In this document: positions 55,578 through 64,000 of the stretch, one piece after another
How positions within the stretch are numbered: position 1 is the stretch's first letter
Layout of the letters: each line of letters opens with the position of its first letter
Assembly (NCBI RefSeq): GCF_030848945.1
Contig: NZ_JANHAX010000003.1
Coordinates: 248,001 to 312,000, forward strand
DNA from: Marimonas arenosa
Lineage (GTDB): Bacteria > Pseudomonadota > Alphaproteobacteria > Rhodobacterales > Rhodobacteraceae
Direction: 5' to 3'
DNA length: 64,000 nucleotides
Program-made: the position numbers and the translations under genes
Notes under the pieces: model-generated
Told to the model about the DNA's origin: nothing
Database searches by the model: none
The model's input: the letters and a program-made list of their open reading frames with translations, nothing else

Positions 55578-55657
55578 TCCGGCCGGGTGTTCAGGACGGC
55601 CGAGACCGGGCCCGGAGATCGCCGTTCGCGGTGGGCGACTTACAGCCCGGAAGACCA

Positions 55658-56122
55658 TCAGCGCGCGCTGTTGCCTCCGGTTCCGATGCGTATCCCTGGT
55701 CGGGTTCTGCCGGCCGTAAGTGTCATCAGCGTCTGATCCGCGATTGTCCGCCGCGTTGCTTGCTCCGATCGGTGTTTTTCCCCGGCCTGTCTGCGTAGGT
55801 CCTCGGCTATGGAGGATCGGCCGAACGAATTGAGCACGGCTTGTGCGGCGGCAAGCTTACGCGCTATCACGGTAGCCAGGCGCAGGTTCAGGGCCTCGCG
55901 TTTACGCCCTACCCAGGCCCGCCAGAGGATGTCGCCACCGATCTGGTTGAGCGCCAACACGCGGTCGGGATCCGCGGTGGCACTACGGCGCTCCTCCGCG
56001 GCCAGATTGGCGAGGTTGCGGCGCAGTTCGTCTTCTTCCGCGACGATGGATTTCAGACCCGCAAGGTCGGCCCGGTAGGCGGCATCCGTGACCGCCGCAA
56101 GATCATCGAGAAGGCGGCTCAT
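55658..56122 (-). CDS. FliJ-like helical flagellar protein
   Basis: The 154-residue protein is fully helical and charged, with LDDLAAVTDAAYRADLAGLKSIVAEEDELRRNLANLAAEE as an N-terminal coiled-coil-like region. It resembles export chaperones such as FliJ in size and character, but sequence identity is not convincing. Its ATG overlaps the flhB stop (ATGA at 56122-56119), so it is translationally coupled to the export gate genes. Other flagellar regulators are possible. Confidence 0.55.
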   Translation of the reverse strand: MSRLLDDLAAVTDAAYRADLAGLKSIVAEEDELRRNLANLAAEERRSATADPDRVLALNQIGGDILWRAWVGRKREALNLRLATVIARKLAAAQAVLNSFGRSSIAEDLRRQAGEKHRSEQATRRTIADQTLMTLTAGRTRPGIRIGTGGNSAR

Positions 56123-57207
56123 TGCGGCCACCGGCGGGCGCGGCGGCGCATTGCCTCGGCAAAACGGATGGCAGCGGCGACGGGCCTGAAATGCTCGGGC
56201 GCAATTTCCTGGCCAAGTTCAGTCGTCGCGTACAGGGCCCGGGCGGTGGGAGGATCGGCGTGGATCGGCACCCCGGCCTCCCGAGCCACTTCGCGGATCT
56301 TGCGGGCAATCTCGTCCACGCCCTTGGCGACGCACACCGGCGCGTCGCCGCGTTTGCGGCTCCAGGTCAGCGCAACGGCATAGTGGGCGGGGTTGACAAT
56401 AACCACGTCGGCGGTGGGAACCTCGGACATCATCTGGTTGAGTGCGATTTCCTGCGCCCGCGAGCGGCGGTGGTTCTTCATGTGCGGATCGCCCTCGGCC
56501 TCCTTGTGCTCGTCGCGCATTTCCTTGTCAGACATACGGTTCTGTCGCTGATGCTCGGCGCGTTGCCAGAGAAAGTCGATGCCGCCAATGGCGAGCGCGA
56601 TCAGGAACGAAACGAAGACGAACTCCACTGAAACCTGCGCCATCAGAACCGCCGCATAGTTCGGCCCCCCCAATACGGCCGACGCCATCTCCGGCAGGCG
56701 CGCCTTGAGGAACAGCCCGAGCACGGCGGAAAAAACCAAGAGCTTGGTGAAGCTCTTGAAAAACTCGAACAGGCCGGCGCGGCCGTATTTTTTCTTGGCG
56801 TTGGACACCGGCGCGATGCGCGACAATTTCATCCGCAGTTTCGTGGGCGCGAAGGTGAAGCCGCGCTGGGCGGCAAGCACGCTCAGAACCGCGAGGGCCG
56901 GCAGCAGAAACCAAGGGAGAGCACCACGCACAACCGCGCTCGCCAGTCCGCCCAGCGGCGCCCGCGGATCGCCGTTGAATACCAGCGGAGCCAGACTGCC
57001 GGCCTGGTCGATCATCGTCATCATCGTCGTGCCCAGAGCCTGGATCGAGCTTGCCCCGGCAGCGAGCGCACAGATCAGGAGTCCACCGTACCCGGCCGCC
57101 ACCGACAGGTCGGAGGAGCGCGGGATTTCGCCCTTCTTGCGCGCATCATCGAGCTTCTTCTGCGTCGGGTCGTGGCGCTTATCGGTGTTGTCTTCACCCT
57201 GGCTCAT
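56119..57207 (-). CDS. flhB: Flagellar export switch protein FlhB
   Basis: FlhB controls the change from rod/hook to filament export. The 362-residue protein has four membrane segments and a cytoplasmic C-domain. The autocleavage site is NPAH at 272-275 (VIVNPAHYAVALTW) rather than the nearly invariant NPTH; the codon is GCC. The following VAKGVDEIARKIREVAREAGVPI and PPTARALYATTELGQEI are normal. It overlaps fliR and the FliJ-like gene by four bases each. Confidence 0.95.
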   Translation of the reverse strand: MSQGEDNTDKRHDPTQKKLDDARKKGEIPRSSDLSVAAGYGGLLICALAAGASSIQALGTTMMTMIDQAGSLAPLVFNGDPRAPLGGLASAVVRGALPWFLLPALAVLSVLAAQRGFTFAPTKLRMKLSRIAPVSNAKKKYGRAGLFEFFKSFTKLLVFSAVLGLFLKARLPEMASAVLGGPNYAAVLMAQVSVEFVFVSFLIALAIGGIDFLWQRAEHQRQNRMSDKEMRDEHKEAEGDPHMKNHRRSRAQEIALNQMMSEVPTADVVIVNPAHYAVALTWSRKRGDAPVCVAKGVDEIARKIREVAREAGVPIHADPPTARALYATTELGQEIAPEHFRPVAAAIRFAEAMRRRARRWPQ

Positions 57208-57977
57208 GGACCAGTTCCGGCGAACGGATTGGCAAGGAACAGAACCAGAGCATCATGCCACCGGGACAGCATCAACGGGGCCATCAGGAACAGCAGGCTC
57301 AGGCCTCCGGCGGTAATCACCGGGGCGCCGACGAAGGCGACCATGAGCTGCGGCATGGCGCGGTTGATGACGCCGAGGGTCAGGTTGTAGAGCACCGAGA
57401 CGATCACGAACGGGGCGGCGAGGGTGAAGGCCAGCGAAAAGGCGCGGGCAATCTGTTGTACGCCCCAGTCGGACATGGCCGACGGGGCCGGGAACCGGCC
57501 GAGCGGCAGGACTTCGTACGACCAGATCATGAGTTCTGCCACGCGCACATGCAGCCCGGACATCACGGCCAGCGCCAGTCCGGCGACCACCAGAACGTGG
57601 CCCATGGCCGGCATTGGTTCGGACGCCGCGCCGCCGAAGATCTGGGCCAGCGAGGTGGCCTGCGCGGCGATCGAGCCGGCGGTCTGCAGGGCCATCACGA
57701 ACATGCGGATGCCGATGCCGATAGTCAGGCCAACGACGGTTTCGGCCAGCAGCAGCGCCGGAACGCCGGTCTCGGGTGTTGTGAGGGCGGCCGGTGCCGC
57801 CGGGGCCACGATCATCGTGAAGCAGAGCCCGAGCGCCAGCTTCACTCGCATCGGTACCGACTGTTCCCCGAAGGCGGGCAAAAGCGTCATCATCGGTCCG
57901 ATCCGAAGGAATGTCACGAAGCCTTGCCAGAGAAGGCTTTGCACCAGGTCCAGCAGATCAACAAGCGTCTCGGTCAC
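57204..57977 (-). CDS. fliR: Flagellar export gate protein FliR
   Basis: FliR is part of the membrane export gate. The 257-residue protein has about six hydrophobic segments and the family start FVTFLRIGPMMTLLPAFGEQSVPMRVKLALGL (in part). It overlaps flhA and flhB by four bases each, so flhA-fliR-flhB are translated as a coupled set. Confidence 0.95.
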   Translation of the reverse strand: MTETLVDLLDLVQSLLWQGFVTFLRIGPMMTLLPAFGEQSVPMRVKLALGLCFTMIVAPAAPAALTTPETGVPALLLAETVVGLTIGIGIRMFVMALQTAGSIAAQATSLAQIFGGAASEPMPAMGHVLVVAGLALAVMSGLHVRVAELMIWSYEVLPLGRFPAPSAMSDWGVQQIARAFSLAFTLAAPFVIVSVLYNLTLGVINRAMPQLMVAFVGAPVITAGGLSLLFLMAPLMLSRWHDALVLFLANPFAGTGP

Positions 57978-60052
57978 GCGGCGATCACCCCCACGAGCGA
58001 CGGGCGCGCTTCGAGCCCAATTTCTTCGAAAGAAAGCACCGGGTTGTTGATCGCCTTAGCGCGCATCACGGTGCGCAGGAAACGGCGGCGACGCGTCGAA
58101 GTGACAACGGCCGGAAACACCCCCTGTTCGCTGGCGGCGCTGATCTTGTCGGCCAGAGCCGTGGTCAGCCGGGTGAACAGGTCCGGCGGCAGCGCGACAT
58201 CCAGGCTGCCGCGTTCGCCATCGACTTGGTAAGTCGCGAAGGTATCCTCCCATTCCGGGGCGAGTTGGATTAGCGGAATGGTCCCGTCGTCGCGCTTGAT
58301 ATCTGCCACCAGCTGGAAGCCGAGGCGCTGGCGGACATGTTCGCAGATGGCGTCGGGTTGGCTGTGGAGTGAGCGGGCCTCAGCAATCGCTTCGAGAATG
58401 AGCGGCAGGTTGCGGATCGAGACCTGCTCGTCGAGCAGGAGCCGCAACACCGCGTGCAGCAGGTCGGTCGGTACCCTGTCGGGGATCAGCTCGTCGAGGA
58501 GTTTTCGGTTGGCCTCGGCCCGGGTGGGGTCGGACAGGTTGACCATCTCGGAGAGGATGCGGCGCAGTGCCTTCAGTGTCAGAAGGCGCGGGAGATTGCG
58601 CTTAATGATTTCCAGCAGGTGGGTGGCCAGCACCTCGGTCGGGGTGACGATGGTGACGCCGGCCAGCGCCGCCTGTTCTTGCAGCGCGGGATCGATCCAG
58701 CGTGCCGGCGCGCCGTAAACAGGCTCCTCCAAATCGGTGCCGGGCGGTAGCGCTGCCGGATTGTCGGGCTGCAGCGCCATGACATGTTCGGGTCGCAGCC
58801 GGGCGCGGGCCTGTTCGACGCCCTGGATCCGGACGACATAGGTGCCGGGCGTTAAGTTGGGCGCATCGGTCAGGCGGATCTCGGGCAGGATCAGACCATA
58901 GACTCGGGCGATATGTCGGCGCATGTTGGCGATCCGGGCTTCCAGCCCGGTGCCGGGATCGAGCACCATGTTGACGAGATCGGAGGCAAACTCGACATGG
59001 ACGTCGTCGATATCGAGCATATCGCCCATCGGTTTCTCGCGCGTCGGCGCGTCGGCATCCGTTGACTCGGGTGTGGCGGCCGCGGTCGCTTGCGCCCTTT
59101 TCCAGATGACCCATGCCGCAGTGCCGAGCGTGGCGCCGCCGGTGATGAACGGCAGAAAAGGCAGCCCCGGCACGATAGCGAAAAGCACCATGAGCAAAGC
59201 GACGGTGGCGAGCGCAGACGGGTATTTGCCCAACTGATTGAGCAGGGTGAGATCGGTGGCACCGGTCGCTCCACCACGCGCCAGCAGAAGTGCGGAGGCG
59301 ATCGAAATAATAACTGCTGGGATCTGGCTGACGAGGCCGTCGCCAACCGTGAGTATGGTATAGGTTTCGAACGCATCTCGCAGCGCCATGCCGTGCACGA
59401 CGACGCCCATCACCAGCCCCATCAGCAGGTTCAGGAGCGTAATCAACAGCCCCGCCACCGCATCGCCCTTGACGAATTTCGACGCCCCGTCGAGCGAGCC
59501 GAAAAAGGTGGTTTCCTGTTGCTCACGCTCGCGCCGCGCCTTGGCCTCGTCGTGGTTGATGGCGCCGGCGGACATGTCGGCATCGATGGCGAGTTGTTTG
59601 CCCGGCATCCCGTCAAGCGCGAAACGCGCGCCAACCTCAGCCATCCGAGCGGCTCCCTTGGTGATTACCATGAAGTTGACGATCAGGAGGACGCCGAAGA
59701 CCACAAGGCCCAGAAACACGCTGCCCGACATGACGAAATTGGCAAAGCCCTGGATCACATCACCTGCGGCATGAGTACCGGTGTGACCCTGGCCAATGAT
59801 CAGCTTGGTCGAGGAGACGTTGAGCGACAGCCGCAGCATCAGCGAGGCCAGCAGCACCGTTGGAAACGACGAGAAATCGAGCGGCCGCTCGATAAACAGC
59901 GTGACGGTGAAGATGAGGATCGCCAAAGCGAACGAGGCGGCGAGCCCGATATCGAGAACCCAGGCGGGCATTGGCAGGATCATCATCACGATGATTGCCA
60001 TCAGTGCCAGTGCCAGGAGAATGGTGGGCTGGAAGACGACGCGCAGCGACAT
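57974..60052 (-). CDS. flhA: Flagellar export gate protein FlhA
   Basis: FlhA is the largest gate subunit, with a membrane N-terminal half and a cytoplasmic ring domain. The 692-residue protein shows the FHIPEP signature region LSTVLLASLMLRLSLNVSSTKLI-like sequence, GNFVMSGSVFLGLVVFGVLLIVNFMVITKGA, DGMPGKQLAIDADMSAGAI and, in the C-domain, PTEVLATHLLEIIKRNLPRLL. Length is normal. sltF ends six bases upstream. Confidence 0.96.
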   Translation of the reverse strand: MSLRVVFQPTILLALALMAIIVMMILPMPAWVLDIGLAASFALAILIFTVTLFIERPLDFSSFPTVLLASLMLRLSLNVSSTKLIIGQGHTGTHAAGDVIQGFANFVMSGSVFLGLVVFGVLLIVNFMVITKGAARMAEVGARFALDGMPGKQLAIDADMSAGAINHDEAKARREREQQETTFFGSLDGASKFVKGDAVAGLLITLLNLLMGLVMGVVVHGMALRDAFETYTILTVGDGLVSQIPAVIISIASALLLARGGATGATDLTLLNQLGKYPSALATVALLMVLFAIVPGLPFLPFITGGATLGTAAWVIWKRAQATAAATPESTDADAPTREKPMGDMLDIDDVHVEFASDLVNMVLDPGTGLEARIANMRRHIARVYGLILPEIRLTDAPNLTPGTYVVRIQGVEQARARLRPEHVMALQPDNPAALPPGTDLEEPVYGAPARWIDPALQEQAALAGVTIVTPTEVLATHLLEIIKRNLPRLLTLKALRRILSEMVNLSDPTRAEANRKLLDELIPDRVPTDLLHAVLRLLLDEQVSIRNLPLILEAIAEARSLHSQPDAICEHVRQRLGFQLVADIKRDDGTIPLIQLAPEWEDTFATYQVDGERGSLDVALPPDLFTRLTTALADKISAASEQGVFPAVVTSTRRRRFLRTVMRAKAINNPVLSFEEIGLEARPSLVGVIAA

Positions 60053-60058
60053 AGCCGG

Positions 60059-60817
60059 TCACCCTCCGGCCAGACCGCTGGGGCGGCGGTTGATCTGAAG
60101 AAATCCGCTGGCCGCAGCCCGGTTGCCGAGCGGAACCAGTGATCCGAGCCGGGCGTTGCTGTTTTCCTCTGTACCGGCCCGTAGCAGCGGGAAGGTATTG
60201 ACCCGAGGGGCAAGCGGTCGAGGCGCACTGGCCGCGACCGGCTTTTGCCCGGCCGCAACGGGGTCAGCAGGTGTATTGCGGCGGTGTTTCTCGAAAATCG
60301 CTTTGTAGCGCTTGGCATATTTCGGAGTGCGCGAGTGGTAGGCGCCGGCCGCGTCGGTCCAGCTGCCTTTCTCGGCGTAGAGCTCCTTGAGAAATGCGGC
60401 GGCGTAGAGGGCGTTGGCCTCGGGATCGAACATCTCGTCGATCGAGTCGAAGGCCTTATGGTGCCACTTGTAATTGATTTGGAAGCAGCCGACGTCGAAG
60501 CTGCGGGCGCCGCGCTTGAAGTGCCGGAAGACAAAAGCGCGAGCCTCGTCCAGGCTGTCAAACCAGACGCCTTTACCTTCCATATTCACGGTCCAAGGCC
60601 AAGGGGTGAAATGGTGGTTTTTTTTGCGCCCGGTTTCGGTACGGGTGATCGCTTGGAGCACGGACAACGGCACCCCGGACTTCTGAGAGGCGAGTGTGGC
60701 AACGTGATCGCAGACCTGTTCGGGTGCCATGCGTGCGGCAGTCTGGCCGGACTCGGCGGTCAGAACGATGGTTAGCAAGGCCGTCACAGCGGCCCAACGA
60801 GATGCAGACGGTGTCAC
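60059..60817 (-). CDS. sltF: Flagellar lytic transglycosylase SltF
   Basis: A 252-residue exported lytic transglycosylase that would open peptidoglycan for rod growth. After a signal peptide, the SLT domain shows SVLQAITRTETGR with catalytic glutamate E61, DVGCFQINYKWHHKAF and the AYHSRTPKYAKRYKAIF end motif. The C-terminal Pro/Ala region may bind the rod protein, as reported for SltF and FlgJ of Rhodobacter sphaeroides. This fits a cluster whose CheL/FlgJ lacks a lytic domain. Confidence 0.85.
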   Translation of the reverse strand: MTPSASRWAAVTALLTIVLTAESGQTAARMAPEQVCDHVATLASQKSGVPLSVLQAITRTETGRKKNHHFTPWPWTVNMEGKGVWFDSLDEARAFVFRHFKRGARSFDVGCFQINYKWHHKAFDSIDEMFDPEANALYAAAFLKELYAEKGSWTDAAGAYHSRTPKYAKRYKAIFEKHRRNTPADPVAAGQKPVAASAPRPLAPRVNTFPLLRAGTEENSNARLGSLVPLGNRAAASGFLQINRRPSGLAGG

Positions 60818-60903
60818 GGGTTCTCCCCTTTGCGGCCTTCTGGCAGTTGCTGTAGGTTAGAGTGCAGCGGTTTATTTTCGGTAAGCAGCCGTCGGAACGC
60901 GGC

Positions 60904-63303
60904 TCATTCTTCGGCAGGAGGGGCCGCGTCGAGGGAAAGACGCGTGAGCAGATCGGACATGGTCGCACGTGCGGCCACGCTCTCCTCGATCAGGGTTCTG
61001 TTCTTGGCCAGAACGCCGGGCGTATCTGCCGCAGCCTCCGGCGCCGGGGTCGTGGCCATTCGGGCCGCCTCCTGCCAGAGCGGATCATCGGCGTCGCGCA
61101 GCGTGTCCCAGTGCGCGCCCAGCCAAGCTTCCGCGACCATGTCGTCCTGGCGGCCGAGATCGGCAAACAGTTGACGGGCACTGTCATGGTCGCCGATCAT
61201 CGCCCGGGCCTCGGCGCGCAACAGGTCGGCGTCAGGCCCGGTCAATCCGAAGAGAGCGGCCTCGGCGCGGCGCGGCTCCTCCAGAAGCAGCGCCGCGCGC
61301 GCGCGCAACAGTTGGCGTTTACGGCCCTCGGCACCCTCCGCATCGGCGAGAAGAAAGGCGCTGGCCTCGGCTGCGAAACCGAGGTCGATCAGCCGGCGGG
61401 CGACGCCATTGGCGCTCGCGATGCTGAGATCGAGCCGGTCTGCAACACTCGGGTCGAGTGCGTGTTTCAAGAACGACACGTCACCGGCATCGCCAGCCAG
61501 CGCGGCCATGACATGCGAGCGCACGTTCCGGCTTTCCCCGGGCTCATGCGCTGCGGTGAACAGTGCCAGTTCGCGAAACGCCGTGTCGTAGTCGCCGGCT
61601 TCCGCCAAGGCGAGGACATGGGCGCGCTTGAGCTCGGCGCCCAGCGGATCGCTGCGGTATTCTTGGGCGTAGGCCCCAGCCAGGGCCGCAGTCTGGATAT
61701 CGACCGGTAGCCCGGCGTCGAGACGGGTATCGATCAGTGTGATCAGTGCCCTCGGAGCCTGGTCGGTATTCGACGCGACCACACCGTCGAGCGCGGCGCC
61801 TGCGGCATCGATATCGCCCTCGGCCAGCTGTACCCTGGCATCGGCCATGTTGAAGCGTGGGTCGGGTGTATCCTGTCCGCGTGCGACGATTGCGAGTACC
61901 TGTGCCGCAAGATCTTCGAAATGTGCTGCCAGCAGACGCTCGCTGGCCATCGGGCCGACAAGGCCGCGGATCTGCGGTGGCAGAGTGTTGATGGCGCGCA
62001 GAATCGCCGCCCCGTTGGGGCGCGCTTCCTCGGGGAGGTCGGCATGGGACAGAACCGCCCAGAGCGCGGCATGGCTGTCGCAGTCGACCTGGTTCGACAG
62101 CGGCCCGGGGCCGGTGGCATGGCCAAACTCCATGATTTCGGCCATCGATTTCAACACCATCGTGCCGTCGCCGGTCAGGGCAGACACTCGGAGCACCTGC
62201 AGCGCTTCGGCACCGAAGCCATAGTGGATGTAGAGCTTGACCAGTTTGCGGGCAGCTTCCGGATTGGGCCGATCAAACTCGCCCACCAGAGCGCCACGCA
62301 GGCGACCCACCTGTTCGCCGAACGGTGCGTCGCCGGCCCACGCGGTGATATCGAGATCGGCATCGGTCAGGCATGTCTCACCGTTTCCGGTTTGCGGCAG
62401 CGCGGCGAGCAGCACCGAGAAGTCGCGGTCTGCGCTGGTTTGGGCCCGCAGGTTCAGCCCTGGCGTGGCCGGAGGGGTCGCGGGCGCAGAATGATCCGCT
62501 GCTGGCGGGTGCCGCTGGTGCGCGGTCTCTGCCGTACGTTCAGGTATGTCGGGCAACCGTGGGTCTTTCGGGTTCACCAACCCCTGTGACACGGCACGGC
62601 TGAGCTGTTCCGCCAGCCGCTGCTCGGCCTCGGACAACCGCTTCATCCGTGTGAGCGGGTCCGTGTCCGAACCGGTCTCCAGGGTCGAACCCGTCTCCGG
62701 CTCGGAATCCCGCGTCGAGCTGCGATGCTCGGCCGAGGCAGTCGCGATCATCGGGCCGAACGTCAGTGGCATTTCCGCGCTAGTCCGAGCCGGTTCAAAC
62801 GGAAACAGATGGCGCGATGCGATGGCCGCCGGTGCGACCGGGTCCGGCGGGATGACGGTGCCAGCGTTCGCACGGGTCTCCGCCTTCGGTTCAGGCTGCG
62901 AGTCGGGGGCCGGTACAGATCCGGGTGTGCCGCGAATGTCGACCACCAGCAGGTCGGCACCGTAGCGGGACACCTCGATTTCGCAGGCGCAGCTCATCGA
63001 AATGGCAAGCGTGCTTTCTCCGGTCCCCGGCGCAAGATCGGTGATGCGCCCGGCGGAGAGCCTGCGGAATGCACCGCTCAGATCGAAATCCGCATTGATG
63101 TTCGACAGGCTCAAACGCGCCTTGGTGCCGTCGCTGTCAAGCGCCCATGGCAGGGCTCGCGGCAGCGCCAGCGTCAGACGTGAAAAATCGTCATGTTCGC
63201 CCGACCGCACCACAACGCGTTCGGCTTGGGCCGTATCGGGCAGGGTGGCGAGGAACAGCGTGATCATCGCCGCGTGTTTCAGGTTGAAGGACGGTTTCGT
63301 CAT
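60904..63303 (-). CDS. Large periplasmic protein coupled to motA, MotF-like candidate
   Basis: The 799-residue protein begins with a signal peptide or single anchor (HAAMITLFLATLPDTAQA) and is otherwise periplasmic. The N-terminal domain (about 28-125) is beta-rich; a low-complexity Pro/Ser/Thr/Glu stretch covers about 130-290; the rest, from 310 on, is helical with TPR-like Ala-rich pairs (RVQLAEGDIDAAGAALDGVV, HVLALAEAGDYDTAFRELALF). Its ATG overlaps the motA stop (63300-63303). Size, topology and coupling recall MotF, a rotation factor of Rhodobacter sphaeroides; identity is not proved. Confidence 0.6.
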   Translation of the reverse strand: MTKPSFNLKHAAMITLFLATLPDTAQAERVVVRSGEHDDFSRLTLALPRALPWALDSDGTKARLSLSNINADFDLSGAFRRLSAGRITDLAPGTGESTLAISMSCACEIEVSRYGADLLVVDIRGTPGSVPAPDSQPEPKAETRANAGTVIPPDPVAPAAIASRHLFPFEPARTSAEMPLTFGPMIATASAEHRSSTRDSEPETGSTLETGSDTDPLTRMKRLSEAEQRLAEQLSRAVSQGLVNPKDPRLPDIPERTAETAHQRHPPAADHSAPATPPATPGLNLRAQTSADRDFSVLLAALPQTGNGETCLTDADLDITAWAGDAPFGEQVGRLRGALVGEFDRPNPEAARKLVKLYIHYGFGAEALQVLRVSALTGDGTMVLKSMAEIMEFGHATGPGPLSNQVDCDSHAALWAVLSHADLPEEARPNGAAILRAINTLPPQIRGLVGPMASERLLAAHFEDLAAQVLAIVARGQDTPDPRFNMADARVQLAEGDIDAAGAALDGVVASNTDQAPRALITLIDTRLDAGLPVDIQTAALAGAYAQEYRSDPLGAELKRAHVLALAEAGDYDTAFRELALFTAAHEPGESRNVRSHVMAALAGDAGDVSFLKHALDPSVADRLDLSIASANGVARRLIDLGFAAEASAFLLADAEGAEGRKRQLLRARAALLLEEPRRAEAALFGLTGPDADLLRAEARAMIGDHDSARQLFADLGRQDDMVAEAWLGAHWDTLRDADDPLWQEAARMATTPAPEAAADTPGVLAKNRTLIEESVAARATMSDLLTRLSLDAAPPAEE

Positions 63304-64000
63304 GCGGCATCCTGTTTCACGGTCTTGAGCGCCTCTTCGAGCTCACCGAAGCTGGGACGACAATGCGAAGGCGTGTTTTGGCGGCCAACCTCGATACAGA
63401 TATTGGTAGCGTGATTGTGCAGGTTGGCGATCAGCACCTCGCGGATCAGGTGATAGAAATGGCCGTCCTCCTCGGTCACCGCCTTGACCTTGGCCGAGAA
63501 CGGCCCGACCAGCCCATAGGCTAGGAAGACACCAAGAAAGGTGCCCACCAGAGCGCCACCAATCATCTTGCCCAGCACTTCCGGCGGCTGGTCGATGGCG
63601 CCCATCGTCTTGATCACGCCCAGCACGGCAGCCACGATCCCCAGCGCCGGCAGACCGTCGGCCATGCTCTGCAATGCGTGGCTTGAATGCAGTGCATGGT
63701 GGAGATTGGCGTCCATCCGCTTGTCCAAAACCTCTTCCACCTGGTGCGGATCGTCATAGTTCATAGACGCCGAGCGCAGCGTGTCGGAAATCAGGTTGAT
63801 TGCTTCCTTATCGGTCAGGATCTTGGGGTATTTCGAGAAGATCGAGCTTTCTTCGGGCGCCTCGATATGTTCCTCGATCGCCACCGGGTTGGCGCGGGCC
63901 AGGCGGATCAATTCGAACAACAGGCAGAGCAGGTCGCGATAGTCTTCGTGCTTCCATTTCGGCCCTTTGAACACTTTGCCAATGTCCTTCAGCGTGTGTT
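63300..64000 (-). CDS. motA: Flagellar motor stator protein MotA, partial
   Basis: MotA forms the proton channel with MotB. The visible frame has about 233 residues; the start and first membrane segments are off the right edge. Seen are the cytoplasmic loop region LFELIRLARANPVAIEEHIE, SMADGLPALGIVAAVLGVIKTM with the conserved channel proline, and ALVGTFLGVFLAYGLVGPFSAKV with the second. It is translationally coupled to the 799-residue gene. Confidence 0.92.
   Translation of the reverse strand, partial: HTLKDIGKVFKGPKWKHEDYRDLLCLLFELIRLARANPVAIEEHIEAPEESSIFSKYPKILTDKEAINLISDTLRSASMNYDDPHQVEEVLDKRMDANLHHALHSSHALQSMADGLPALGIVAAVLGVIKTMGAIDQPPEVLGKMIGGALVGTFLGVFLAYGLVGPFSAKVKAVTEEDGHFYHLIREVLIANLHNHATNICIEVGRQNTPSHCRPSFGELEEALKTVKQDAA

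Overview
The window is a high-G+C chromosomal segment from an alphaproteobacterium, most probably of the Rhodobacteraceae (Roseobacter group). The grounds are the dnaA-dnaN-recF-gyrB block beside rpsT, the mutM/ubiE-ubiB divergent pair, a flagellar cluster carrying the alphaproteobacterial genes flaF, flbT, cheL and sltF, a TakP-like TRAP transporter and a TauR/Tpa taurine module. No rRNA, tRNA or CRISPR array was seen. All family names come from reading the translations, not from database searches.

Layout. 1-6.7 kb is a catabolic region: the tip of a TauR-like regulator, taurine-pyruvate aminotransferase (tpa), a glycerate 2-kinase/hydroxypyruvate reductase, a ThDP-dependent enzyme and a SABATH-type carboxyl methyltransferase. 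6.9-12.1 kb holds recR, ybaB and dnaX. That block is split by a DMT transporter gene and a low-G+C orphan gene (9036-10103) that looks acquired. 12.1-14.2 kb has a DUF202 membrane-protein gene broken by an in-frame amber codon, a zinc metallopeptidase and a dual-specificity phosphatase. 14.3-20.5 kb is a three-gene TRAP transporter whose large permease carries an unusual cytoplasmic-looking coiled-coil tail, followed by an alpha-methylacyl-CoA racemase. 20.5-24.9 kb has an MFS exporter, an M20 peptidase, and a small TetR-controlled pair (DUF1772 protein and NAD(P)-binding reductase) with a striking palindromic operator.

24.9-38.6 kb is the housekeeping replication region: gyrB, recF, dnaN, dnaA and rpsT on the minus strand, then a small accessory patch (GNAT-like protein, XRE regulator, 83-residue orphan), enoyl-CoA hydratase, mutM, ubiE and ubiB. 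38.8-42 kb encodes YjbH/YjbF/YjbE-like exopolysaccharide export proteins. 43.3-64 kb is a flagellar supercluster running off the right edge: flgD-fliK (minus), cheL-flgN-like, flagellin, flaF-flbT-DUF1217 (plus), fliI (minus), flgB-flgC-fliE-fliQ-flgF-flgG-flgA-flgH-fliL (plus), then motA, a large motor-factor candidate, sltF, flhA, fliR, flhB and a FliJ-like gene (minus).

How it works together. The flagellar genes give the rod, export gate, ATPase, hook cap, hook-length ruler, P/L-ring parts, a peptidoglycan lyase and part of the stator. FlaF and FlbT would tune flagellin mRNA use. The first 6 kb looks like C2/C3 metabolism with TauR-controlled taurine use. Related stem-loop repeats sit between minus-strand genes at about 0.5, 7.5 and 29 kb. 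The most unusual items are the TRAP permease coiled-coil tail, the bacterial SABATH enzyme next to a ThDP enzyme, the acidic-tailed orphan inside the dnaX-recR block, and FlhB with NPAH in place of the usual NPTH cleavage motif.
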